The notes under the pieces were generated by a model, which was not told the DNA's origin, did not search any database, and worked only from the letters and a program-made list of their open reading frames with translations. Positions 6,455 to 12,713 of a stretch of 12,713 nt of DNA are shown here, one piece after another (the first letter of the stretch is position 1; each line of letters opens with the position of its first letter). This stretch comes from Alphaproteobacteria bacterium (GTDB lineage: Bacteria > Pseudomonadota > Alphaproteobacteria > Rhizobiales > Devosiaceae), in assembly GCA_018820005.1 (NCBI GenBank), contig JAHJOS010000285.1, forward strand, positions 1-12,713, given 5' to 3'. Made by a program: the position numbers and the translations under genes.

Positions 6455-8200
6455 TTATGAAAGCTCCGTGGGAGCAGATACCCCCAAGATACCGAGGCCA
6501 TTGACGATGACCTGACGGACAGCGTCGACCAAGGCGAGTCGTGCAAGTGTCAGCTTTGGGTCCTGTTGGTTAACAAATCGTAACTGCGGGTCGTCCTTGC
6601 CCTTCGCCCAGAAGGCATGGAAGGCCGCCGCCAGCTCATGAACATAGAATGCAATACGATGTGGTTCATGCGCAATCGCCGCTGCAGTGACCGTGCGCGG
6701 CCAGGCAGCCAGCACCCGAACCAGATCAAGTTCTGCCGACGTGATGATGGATTCGATATCGGCGCCAGCCAATGCCGCGGGTGACACATCGAGGTCAGGC
6801 ATATCGCGCGCAGCGGTCTTGAAGATCGAATAGGCCCGCGCATGAGCGTACTGGACATAGAAAACCGGATTGTCCTTGGTCTGTTCCTTGACCAGGGCGA
6901 AATCGAAATCCATGGCAGCATCATTGCGGCGATAGAGCAGCATGAAGCGCGTGGCATCGGCGCCGACTTCCTCGACGACGTCAGCCAAGGTAACAAGATC
7001 GCCGGACCGCTTGCTCATCTTGAATGGCTCACCATTCTTGAGCAGCCGAACCAGTTGGCAGATGCGCACGTCCATATCGGCGGCGTTGAGGGATACGGCC
7101 TTGGTTGCCGCCTGCAGACGCTTGACGTAACCGGAGTGGTCGGCACCAAGCACATTGATCATGTGCTTGAAGCCGCGCAGGAATTTGTTGCGATGGTAGG
7201 CGATGTCCGCGGCGAAATAGGTGTAGGAACCATCCGACTTGATCAGGGGCCGGTCGATGTCGTCGCCGAAATCGGTAGCGCGGAACAAAGTCTGCTCGCG
7301 ATCTTCCCATTCCTCAGGGGTCTTGCCCTTGGGGGCTTCGAGCCGGCCCTCATAGACCATGCCCTTCTCGCGAAGCCACGCGAGCGTCAGATCGATGTCA
7401 CCGCCCTGCCCGTGCAATTGCCGCTCGGAGAAGAAGACGTCGTGGTGAATGCCCAGTAGCGCCAGATCACCCTTGATCAGGTCCAGCATGGCAACCAGGA
7501 CGCGGGTCTTGGCGAGCGCAATGGCTTCGGCCTCGGGCATATCGAGCAGCTTGGTGCCGAACTCAGCCTTGAGGGCCTCGCCAACCGGGATCAGATAGTC
7601 GCCGGGATAGAGGCCGGACGGAATCTCGATCGTTTCGCCCAGTGCCTCGCGGTAGCGCAGCAGAGTGGAGCGCGCCAGCGTGTCGATCTGGCTACCGGCG
7701 TCGTTGATGTAGTATTCGCGGGTGACGTCGAAGCCGGAAAAGGCCATCAGCGCCGCAAGCGTGTCACCGAACACGGCGCCGCGGGTGTGCCCGACATGCA
7801 TGGGGCCGGTGGGATTGGCAGAGACATATTCGATATTGACCGCCTCGCCGCCGCCCAGGCTGCTGCGACCATAGTCGGCGCCCTGCTCTGCGATGGCCCG
7901 CAGCACCTGATGCCAGATGGGGGCATCAAGACGGAAATTGACAAAGCCCGGCCCTGCCACCTCGACGCTGGTGACGTCGGCATCGTGCTTGAAATGCTCG
8001 ACCAGCGCGGTTGCAACCTCGCGCGGGTTCTTGCCCAGCGGTTTGGCCACGATCATGGCGGCATTAGTGCTGAGATCGCCATGGGCGGGATCGCGCGGCG
8101 GCTCGACCACGATGCGGGCCAACAGATCGGCCCCGACTTCGGGATAGAGAACCTGCATCGCGTTGGCAACGCGTGCGGAGAAGAGTGCGAAAACGTCCAT
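6455..8200 (-). CDS. argS: Arginyl-tRNA synthetase
   Basis: This class I aminoacyl-tRNA synthetase charges tRNA-Arg with arginine using ATP, and as an ArgS it needs tRNA bound for activation. The 581 residues fit the family. Domains in order: an N-terminal additional domain (about 5-90, with PRDPAHGDLSTNAA at 35-48 and GPGFVNFRL at 83-91); the Rossmann catalytic domain with SANPTGPMHVGH, whose HIGH-type motif HVGH is at 135-138, and REYYINDAGSQ at 161-171; the KMSKS-type loop KMSKR at 394-398; and an alpha-helical DALR anticodon-binding domain at about 455-581 (FYVQYAHARAYSI). A modest AGGTC ribosome-binding site precedes the ATG. It starts 30 bases after the dgt stop and is probably co-transcribed with it. 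Confidence 0.97.
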   Translation of the reverse strand: MDVFALFSARVANAMQVLYPEVGADLLARIVVEPPRDPAHGDLSTNAAMIVAKPLGKNPREVATALVEHFKHDADVTSVEVAGPGFVNFRLDAPIWHQVLRAIAEQGADYGRSSLGGGEAVNIEYVSANPTGPMHVGHTRGAVFGDTLAALMAFSGFDVTREYYINDAGSQIDTLARSTLLRYREALGETIEIPSGLYPGDYLIPVGEALKAEFGTKLLDMPEAEAIALAKTRVLVAMLDLIKGDLALLGIHHDVFFSERQLHGQGGDIDLTLAWLREKGMVYEGRLEAPKGKTPEEWEDREQTLFRATDFGDDIDRPLIKSDGSYTYFAADIAYHRNKFLRGFKHMINVLGADHSGYVKRLQAATKAVSLNAADMDVRICQLVRLLKNGEPFKMSKRSGDLVTLADVVEEVGADATRFMLLYRRNDAAMDFDFALVKEQTKDNPVFYVQYAHARAYSIFKTAARDMPDLDVSPAALAGADIESIITSAELDLVRVLAAWPRTVTAAAIAHEPHRIAFYVHELAAAFHAFWAKGKDDPQLRFVNQQDPKLTLARLALVDAVRQVIVNGLGILGVSAPTELS

Positions 8201-8230
8201 GATAGACCTGACTAATGAAGTGCGCCGGGG

Positions 8231-9454
8231 TTAACCGAATTCCGGTCTAGCGTCAAACAAGCGGGCATATTGTTCAATCGCATAGGGATCGGTCATGCCG
8301 GCAATGAAATCGGACACGACGCGGGCCAGGTCCGGCTGGCTGGAGGCGGCCTGAGCGGCGGCAGCCCAGCGACCGGGCAGATCGCGGGTGTCCATGTAGT
8401 GGCCAAACAGCCGCATCACCAGCGCCTCGCTCTGGCGCACCGAGACCATGACCGACTCATGGCGATAGACGCGGGCAAAGAGGAAAGCCTTGAGGCCTTT
8501 TTCCGCCGCAGCGATGTCAGGCGAAAAGGCGACCAGCGTTCGTCCGGCCATGCGCACGTCTTCGGCGGTCACGACTGCTGCCTCGACCAAATTGACTGCC
8601 GTGGTTTTTATCACGTCCTCGATGCTGCGGGTGATGAGGCGGCGTTGCACTTCATGGACCTGCCGCTTGGGCGCAACATCTGGATAGCGCGCCAAGACCT
8701 CGGCAACGATGGGACCGGCAAGCGGGACGTCCTGCAGATCAGGCAGGGTGATCAGGCCGGCGCGCAGGGCGTCGTCAATGTCATGGGCATTGTAGGCGAT
8801 ATCGTCAGCGATGGCGGCGGTCTGGGCCTCGAGCGAGGCGAAGCTGGACAGGCGCAGATCGGCGATGGCGGGGATGTCATCCAGGCCCGATGGCAGTCCC
8901 TCCCTGACATAGCGGGCATAGGGCCTGCCGTCAGGATAGATCAGCGGACCATTGTGCTTGAGAATGCCTTCGAGCGTCTCCCAGGTAAGGTTGAGGCCGT
9001 CGTGCTCGGCGTAGCGATTTTCCAGTTGGGTGACGACGCGCATGGCCTGAATATTGTGATCAAAGCCGCCAAAGGGCGCCATTGCGGCGTGGAGCGCGCG
9101 TTCGCCAGCGTGGCCAAACGGCGTGTGGCCCAGATCATGCGACAGCGCGACGGCTTCGGCCAGATCTTCATCCAGCTGCAGGGCACGGGCCATGGAGCGC
9201 GCCATCTGGCTGACTTCAAGCGTGTGGGTCAGGCGATTGCGGAAGTGATTGCCGTCGTGGCGGAAGAACACCTGCGTCTTGTGCTGCAGGCGGCGAAACG
9301 CGGTGGAATGGATAATGCGGTCGCGATCGCGCTGGTACTGGCTGCGTGTCGGACTGGGACCGGTGCCAAAAAGACGCCCTAGCGAAGCCTCGGATTTGCT
9401 GGCGTATGTCGCGGTATCGCACATCGTTGATGACAAGGCCCTTTTCAATTCCAT
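8231..9454 (-). CDS. dgt: Deoxyguanosinetriphosphate triphosphohydrolase-like protein (dNTPase)
   Basis: This HD-superfamily enzyme hydrolyses dNTPs to deoxynucleosides and triphosphate, shaping the dNTP pool. The 407 residues fit the shorter, type 2 Dgt-like family. Seen motifs are TRSQYQRDRDRIIHSTAFRR at 36-55, H77 in NRLTHTLEV, HDLGH at 106-110 followed by TPFGHAGE, and the distal metal-site Asp at 217 or 218 in AIADDIAYNAHDIDD. Together these give the HD metal centre H77, H106, D107 and D217/218. A second start at Met11 (9424) is possible: neither ATG has a good ribosome-binding site, and a -10-like TAAAAT at 9466-9471 would leave almost no leader before the first ATG. It opens the minus-strand run with argS and is divergent from erpA. 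Confidence 0.92.
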   Translation of the reverse strand: MELKRALSSTMCDTATYASKSEASLGRLFGTGPSPTRSQYQRDRDRIIHSTAFRRLQHKTQVFFRHDGNHFRNRLTHTLEVSQMARSMARALQLDEDLAEAVALSHDLGHTPFGHAGERALHAAMAPFGGFDHNIQAMRVVTQLENRYAEHDGLNLTWETLEGILKHNGPLIYPDGRPYARYVREGLPSGLDDIPAIADLRLSSFASLEAQTAAIADDIAYNAHDIDDALRAGLITLPDLQDVPLAGPIVAEVLARYPDVAPKRQVHEVQRRLITRSIEDVIKTTAVNLVEAAVVTAEDVRMAGRTLVAFSPDIAAAEKGLKAFLFARVYRHESVMVSVRQSEALVMRLFGHYMDTRDLPGRWAAAAQAASSQPDLARVVSDFIAGMTDPYAIEQYARLFDARPEFG

Positions 9455-9465
9455 GCAGAGTTACT

Positions 9466-9471
9466 ATTTTA
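9466..9471 (-). promoter_or_regulatory. Possible -10 element for dgt
   Basis: TAAAAT on the minus strand matches 5 of 6 consensus -10 bases. A second candidate nearby is TTGAAA (9502-9507), 16 bases, then CATAAC (9480-9485). Either could drive dgt-argS. The 5/6 match places the start site about 5 bases before the first dgt ATG. Confidence 0.3.
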
Positions 9472-9478
9472 GCCTGAC

Positions 9479-9510
9479 CGTTATGACATAACGAAATCTC
9501 GTTTCAACGA
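9479..9510. promoter_or_regulatory. Palindrome cluster in the divergent dgt/erpA intergenic region
   Basis: CGTTATG-A-CATAACG (9479-9493) is a perfect 15-base palindrome with one central base. Overlapping it, AACGA (9490-9494) pairs with TCGTT (9499-9503), which in turn pairs with AACGA (9506-9510). The cluster lies in the only region able to hold promoters for both divergent genes, as expected for an operator. The bound regulator is not identifiable from sequence; control of an Fe-S carrier by an iron or Fe-S sensor would be a natural guess only. Confidence 0.5.
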
Positions 9511-9526
9511 ACGGCCTGGATAGCAG

Positions 9527-9892
9527 ATGACCGATATTGCGCTGGCACCTTCCCTGACCCCAAACGCCGCAGTTGTGCTGACCGACCGCGCCGCCAAACG
9601 TGTGTCGCGCATCCTGGCCAAAGAAGCGGATGGTACCGTGTTGCGTATTTCGGTGGCTGGTGGTGGTTGCTCGGGATTTCAGTATGAATACAATCTCGTA
9701 CAGGAAAAGCCGGCCAGCGACGATATCGTTCTGCAAAAGGGCGATGCGGTGGTGCTGATCGATGCGATGAGCCTGGAGTTCATGGGCGGCTCAGAGATCG
9801 ATTTCGTGGATGACCTGATTGGCCAGGCGTTCCAGATCCGCAATCCCAATGCCGTCGCCTCATGCGGCTGCGGAACCAGCTTCGCTGTCTAG
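9527..9892 (+). CDS. erpA: A-type iron-sulfur carrier protein, ErpA/IscA family
   Basis: A-type carriers receive Fe-S clusters from the assembly scaffold and pass them to apo-enzymes in the cytoplasm. The 121-residue product has the three ligand cysteines in the usual arrangement: C48 in GGGCSGFQY (45-53) and C113 and C115 in CGCGTSF (113-119). The motif LEFMGGSEIDFVDDLIGQAF at 83-102 is also characteristic. The first 15 residues are a short variable extension. A poor GGAT-like ribosome-binding site precedes the ATG. ErpA is preferred over IscA because no isc or suf genes are nearby and this place beside dgt and xthA is usual for ErpA-type genes in Hyphomicrobiales. The stop codon sits inside a hairpin. 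Confidence 0.92.
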   Translation: MTDIALAPSLTPNAAVVLTDRAAKRVSRILAKEADGTVLRISVAGGGCSGFQYEYNLVQEKPASDDIVLQKGDAVVLIDAMSLEFMGGSEIDFVDDLIGQAFQIRNPNAVASCGCGTSFAV

Positions 9893-9909
9893 TCTACCAT
9901 ACTAGACAG
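9885..9909 (+). terminator. Hairpin overlapping the erpA stop codon
   Basis: CTGTCTAGT and ACTAGACAG form a perfect 9-bp stem around a 7-base CTACCAT loop. The left arm contains the erpA TAG stop (9890-9892). No T-tract follows (GGCGCGG), so it may stabilise the erpA 3' end or terminate only partly. Downstream genes then depend on read-through or on a promoter that I cannot identify in 9910-9946. Confidence 0.5.
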
Positions 9910-9956
9910 GGCGCGGTCGGCTGTGACCCTATGCTACCGAGGATTCGGAGGCGTAG

Positions 9957-11057
9957 ATGAGTGTAACCAGCAGTTTAGACCAGATTACAGCGACCGCGAT
10001 GGCCGAAGGCCGGATCGTGGGTGGTGCGGTGATGGTATCGCGCGGCGGCGAGCCGCTCTATCACAAGAGCTTTGGTCTGGCGGACCGCGAAGCCGGTAAG
10101 GCGACCAGTTTTGACACGATCTATCGCCTGGCATCGGTGACCAAGCCGATGGTGTCGCTGACGGCGCTGGCGCTGTGCGACGCGGGCAAGCTGTCGGTCG
10201 AAGATGCCGTGGCCGACCACCTGCCCTACTTTACGCCGCGCTATAAGGGCACCACGCCGACCATCCGCATCCGGCATCTGCTGACCCATACGGCAGGCCT
10301 GGGCTATGGCTATGCCGGCACGGGCGTGGCTGCTGGCCTGCGCGACGAGACGATCGACTTCGAGACCAATTTCACGCGGCTGGCCGCCCAGGAACTGCAC
10401 TTTGAACCCGGCACGGCGTGGGAATATTCCGTCGCCATTGACGTTTTGGGCGCTGTGATCGCCAAAGTGACCGGCGGGACACTCGAAGACGCGGTCCACC
10501 GTTACATCACTGGTCCGCTGGGAATGACCGATACCGCGTTCCATGTGACCGACGCAGCACGGTTGGCCTCCAACTACGGCAACACCGCTGCCGGTGCGGA
10601 GCGTATGGGCGATAGCTACGTTCAGCGCGACGACCAGGGCAATGAGCTGATTTATTCGCCTTCTCGGGCGTTCAACATGCAGGCCTTCCAATCGGGCGGC
10701 GCGGGCATGGTGGGCACGCCCACTGACCTGTTTGCGTTCTTCGAGCATGTCCGTCTTGGGGCCCCCAATATACTTAAACCAGATACGTTCCGCATGGCGT
10801 CCAGCGCGCAGACTGGCGCCGTCGACCGCGTGCCGGGCTGCAAGTTCAGCTTTTTCTCGGACTACATCGTCGATCCGGCGGTGGCGGCGACACCGGAGAG
10901 TGCGGGCACGCTGGGCTGGGGCGGCGTCTATGGCCATTCCTGGTTCATCGATCCGGCCAAGGAGCTGACCGTGCTCATGATGAGCAACACAGCGCCGGCA
11001 GGCGTGAACGGTGCCTATGTGGAAGCAGTGCGCGACGCTGTTTACGCCGGCCTCTAG
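9957..11057 (+). CDS. Serine hydrolase, beta-lactamase / family VIII carboxylesterase fold (copy 1)
   Basis: This cytoplasmic-looking serine hydrolase of the class C beta-lactamase / penicillin-binding-protein fold most resembles family VIII esterases. In 366 residues the nucleophile motif is S60-V-T-K63 (LASVTKP), the tyrosine motif is Y157 in WEYSVAIDVLG, and the third motif is the WGG type at 321-323 (GWGGVYGH) rather than the KTG of true beta-lactamases. HLLTHTAGL at 107-115 is also typical. No signal peptide is visible, which argues against a secreted antibiotic-inactivating enzyme. The start is firm: GGAGG at 9947-9951 lies 5 bases before the ATG. It is followed within 11 bases by a paralogue, so the two form a tandem pair inserted between erpA and xthA. 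The natural substrate cannot be told. Confidence 0.88.
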   Translation: MSVTSSLDQITATAMAEGRIVGGAVMVSRGGEPLYHKSFGLADREAGKATSFDTIYRLASVTKPMVSLTALALCDAGKLSVEDAVADHLPYFTPRYKGTTPTIRIRHLLTHTAGLGYGYAGTGVAAGLRDETIDFETNFTRLAAQELHFEPGTAWEYSVAIDVLGAVIAKVTGGTLEDAVHRYITGPLGMTDTAFHVTDAARLASNYGNTAAGAERMGDSYVQRDDQGNELIYSPSRAFNMQAFQSGGAGMVGTPTDLFAFFEHVRLGAPNILKPDTFRMASSAQTGAVDRVPGCKFSFFSDYIVDPAVAATPESAGTLGWGGVYGHSWFIDPAKELTVLMMSNTAPAGVNGAYVEAVRDAVYAGL

Positions 11058-11068
11058 GGAGTTTGACC

Positions 11069-12184
11069 GTGGACATGGAAGCCAGCCTCGATGCGGTGGT
11101 GAACCGTGCGATTGACGACGGGCGGATCGTCGGCGCGACACTGCTGGTGCACAAGGACGGTCGTCCCATCTATGAAAAAGCGCATGGGATGGCCGATCGC
11201 GAGGCCGGGCGAGCAATGACCCTGGACACGATCTTTCGGTTCTCTTCGCTGACAAAGCCCATCGTGGCGGCGACCATTCTGGCCCTCGTCGATGCCGGCA
11301 AGCTGACTCTGCATGATCTGGTGACCCGGCACCTGCCGGACTTTCGGCCAAAGCTGCCCGATGGCAGCCAGCCGGAAATCACTATCCACCATCTGCTGAC
11401 CCATACCTCAGGGTTGGCTGGCACACCTGTGCTGACGCCGGCGGAAGAGTCTGCAGGCGCCAATCGCTGGCATCTGAGCGTTGACGAGATGATGGCGCGA
11501 CTGGCAGGCCTGCCACTGCTGTTTGTGCCCGGAACGCAGTGGAACTACGGACCGTCGATTGACGTTCTCGGTGTGATTGCGGGAAAACTCGTTGGCGGGT
11601 CGCTCGGCGACGCTATCGCGCAATATGTAACCGGACCGCTACGCATGAGAGACACGCAGTTCAGCGTGTCATATCCCGCGCGACTGGCCGCTGCCTATGG
11701 CGACCGGAAAGGAAATCCTGAACGCATGGGAGCAAAGCACAACGTCGCCAGCCCCTGGGGCAGCGTGGTCACTTACGACCCTGACCGGATTTTCGACGCC
11801 AAAGCCTTTCAATCTGGCGGCGGCGGCGCAGCGGGAACCGGCATTGATTTCATGGTCTTGGTCGAGGCACTGCGCAGCGGTGGCGGGGCAATACTCAAGC
11901 CAGAGACGGTAGCGCTTGGCCTGAGCAACCAGACGCCGCAACTGGCCCAAGCCGTCAGCCCAGGAATGATGTTCAGTTATTTCGGCGCCTTTGTGGATGT
12001 TCCGGCAGCGGCCGGTTTGCCCATGGCACGCGGCGCCAACCGCTGGGGTGGCATCTATGGCCACAACTGGTTCATCGATCCTGCGAACGGCCTGGTTGTG
12101 GTATCGATGAGCAACACGGGCCTGGAAGGCAGCGACGGCGCCTATCGGACAGACGTGTGCAACACGGTTTACGCCGCGCTCTAG
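11069..12184 (+). CDS. Serine hydrolase, beta-lactamase / family VIII carboxylesterase fold (copy 2)
   Basis: This is a paralogue of the preceding gene, with matching blocks throughout (GRIVG, MADREAG, LTKP, DAGKL, HLLTHT, IDVLG, AFQSGG, WGG.YGH.WFIDP). I choose the GTG at 11069, giving 371 residues, because AGGGAG at 11056-11061 lies 7 bases upstream; a TTG at 11063 is too close and an ATG at 11075 rather far. With this start the nucleophile is S60 and the lysine K63 (SSLTKP), numbered as in copy 1. The tyrosine is Y160 (WNYGPSIDVLG) and the WGG motif is at 326-328. No signal peptide is seen. The ribosome-binding site overlaps the stop of copy 1, so the pair is translated from one message. 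Substrate unknown; esterase, amidase or peptidase activity is possible. Confidence 0.87.
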   Translation: MDMEASLDAVVNRAIDDGRIVGATLLVHKDGRPIYEKAHGMADREAGRAMTLDTIFRFSSLTKPIVAATILALVDAGKLTLHDLVTRHLPDFRPKLPDGSQPEITIHHLLTHTSGLAGTPVLTPAEESAGANRWHLSVDEMMARLAGLPLLFVPGTQWNYGPSIDVLGVIAGKLVGGSLGDAIAQYVTGPLRMRDTQFSVSYPARLAAAYGDRKGNPERMGAKHNVASPWGSVVTYDPDRIFDAKAFQSGGGGAAGTGIDFMVLVEALRSGGGAILKPETVALGLSNQTPQLAQAVSPGMMFSYFGAFVDVPAAAGLPMARGANRWGGIYGHNWFIDPANGLVVVSMSNTGLEGSDGAYRTDVCNTVYAAL

Positions 12185-12235
12185 TGTTGCTCCGAACCGG
12201 CGGGACGGCTAGCTTTGCTGGCTATGGAGAGTGAC

Positions 12236-12713
12236 ATGCGCATAGCGACCTGGAACATCAACGGCATCAAGGCCCGGCTCGAAATCCTGCTAACCTGGTT
12301 GAGCCAGGAAAAGCCCGACATCGTCGTGCTGCAGGAAATCAAATCGGTCGACGAAGGGTTCCCGCGCGCCGAGATCGAGGGACTTGGCTACAATGTTGAG
12401 ACCCATGGCCAGAAGAGCTGGAATGGCGTGGCCATCCTCTCGCTGCTGCCATTTGACGAGGTTACCCGTGGCCTGCCCGGCGACGACGGCGATGAACAGG
12501 CGCGGCTGATCGAAGGGGTGTTTTCGGTCGAAAGCGGCGTTGTTCGGGTATGCGGGATCTATCTGCCTAACGGCAATCCCGTGGACACCGAGAAGTTCCC
12601 CTACAAGTTGGCCTGGATGCGTCGCCTCGAGAGTTTTGTAGAGGACCGCCTTGGACTGGAAGAGCCCTTTGTTCTACTCGGCGATTTCAACCTGATCCCG
12701 GCGCCGATCGACG
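12236..12713 (+). CDS. xthA: Exodeoxyribonuclease III (AP endonuclease), 3' end cut by window edge
   Basis: Exonuclease III / AP endonuclease of the exonuclease-endonuclease-phosphatase fold cuts at abasic sites and trims blocked 3' ends in base excision repair. I translated 159 codons from the ATG at 12236; the frame remains open at the right edge, so about 100 residues are missing. Visible active-site motifs are WNINGIKAR at 6-14, LQEIK at 32-36 with metal ligand E34, SWNGVAI at 61-67, Y109 in IYLPNGNP, and GDFNLIP at 149-155 with D150 and N152. The position of E34 and the Y109, D150, N152 set match E. coli Xth within one residue. GGAGAG at 12226-12231 lies 4 bases before the ATG. It follows copy 2 of the serine hydrolases by 51 bases, in which no clear terminator is seen. 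Confidence 0.95.
   Translation, partial: MRIATWNINGIKARLEILLTWLSQEKPDIVVLQEIKSVDEGFPRAEIEGLGYNVETHGQKSWNGVAILSLLPFDEVTRGLPGDDGDEQARLIEGVFSVESGVVRVCGIYLPNGNPVDTEKFPYKLAWMRRLESFVEDRLGLEEPFVLLGDFNLIPAPID

Noticed and set aside
8270..9382. A 370-codon plus-strand frame opposite dgt
   Set aside because: It mirrors dgt codons, has no recognisable domain and no ribosome-binding site.
9975..11351. A 458-codon minus-strand frame opposite the two hydrolases
   Set aside because: The plus-strand genes have intact catalytic motifs and good ribosome-binding sites; the antisense frame shows only His/Arg/Gly-rich composition typical of shadows.
9957..12184. The hydrolase pair as antibiotic-resistance beta-lactamases
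   Set aside because: No signal peptide, a WGG instead of a KTG third motif, and family VIII-like tyrosine motifs favour cytoplasmic esterases.
12185..12235. A terminator or promoter between hydrolase copy 2 and xthA
   Set aside because: Only a weak TTGCTC/CTAGCT pair and 3-bp stems were found, not enough to support a site.

Overview
The window looks like a chromosomal segment of an alphaproteobacterium of the order Hyphomicrobiales (Rhizobiales). A Devosia-like genome is my best guess, from GC-rich coding, protein style and gene order. That assignment is inference; no rRNA or marker-gene comparison was possible. No rRNA, tRNA, CRISPR array, insertion sequence or phage gene was seen.

Layout. 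Positions 1-9454 are a run of minus-strand genes read from right to left: dgt (dNTP triphosphohydrolase), argS (arginyl-tRNA synthetase), a large membrane-anchored SPOR-domain protein, scpA and scpB (condensin kleisin and winged-helix partners), an ABC transporter ATPase, then tatA, tatB and tatC (twin-arginine translocase; tatC is cut by the left edge). From 9527 to the right edge the genes are on the plus strand: an ErpA-type iron-sulfur carrier, two tandem paralogous serine hydrolases of the beta-lactamase / family VIII esterase fold, and xthA (exonuclease III, cut by the right edge).

The backbone xthA-erpA / dgt-argS-SPOR-(nagZ)-scpA-scpB-tatABC is a conserved housekeeping neighbourhood in this order. 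Against that expectation the window shows three departures: no nagZ between the SPOR gene and scpA, only a 126-bp gap with a hairpin; a solitary ABC ATPase translationally coupled to scpB and placed before tatA; and two serine hydrolases inserted between erpA and xthA.

Genes that work together: ScpA and ScpB with SMC compact and segregate the chromosome; TatA, TatB and TatC export folded proteins; the SPOR protein probably acts at peptidoglycan during division; Dgt adjusts dNTP pools and XthA repairs abasic sites; ErpA delivers Fe-S clusters. Short intergenic regions hold hairpins after the SPOR gene, argS and erpA, a hairpin over the tatA stop codon, and a palindrome in the divergent dgt/erpA promoter region. 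I see no convincing new multi-gene system. The insertions into conserved operons and the unusual protein tails are the parts most worth checking.
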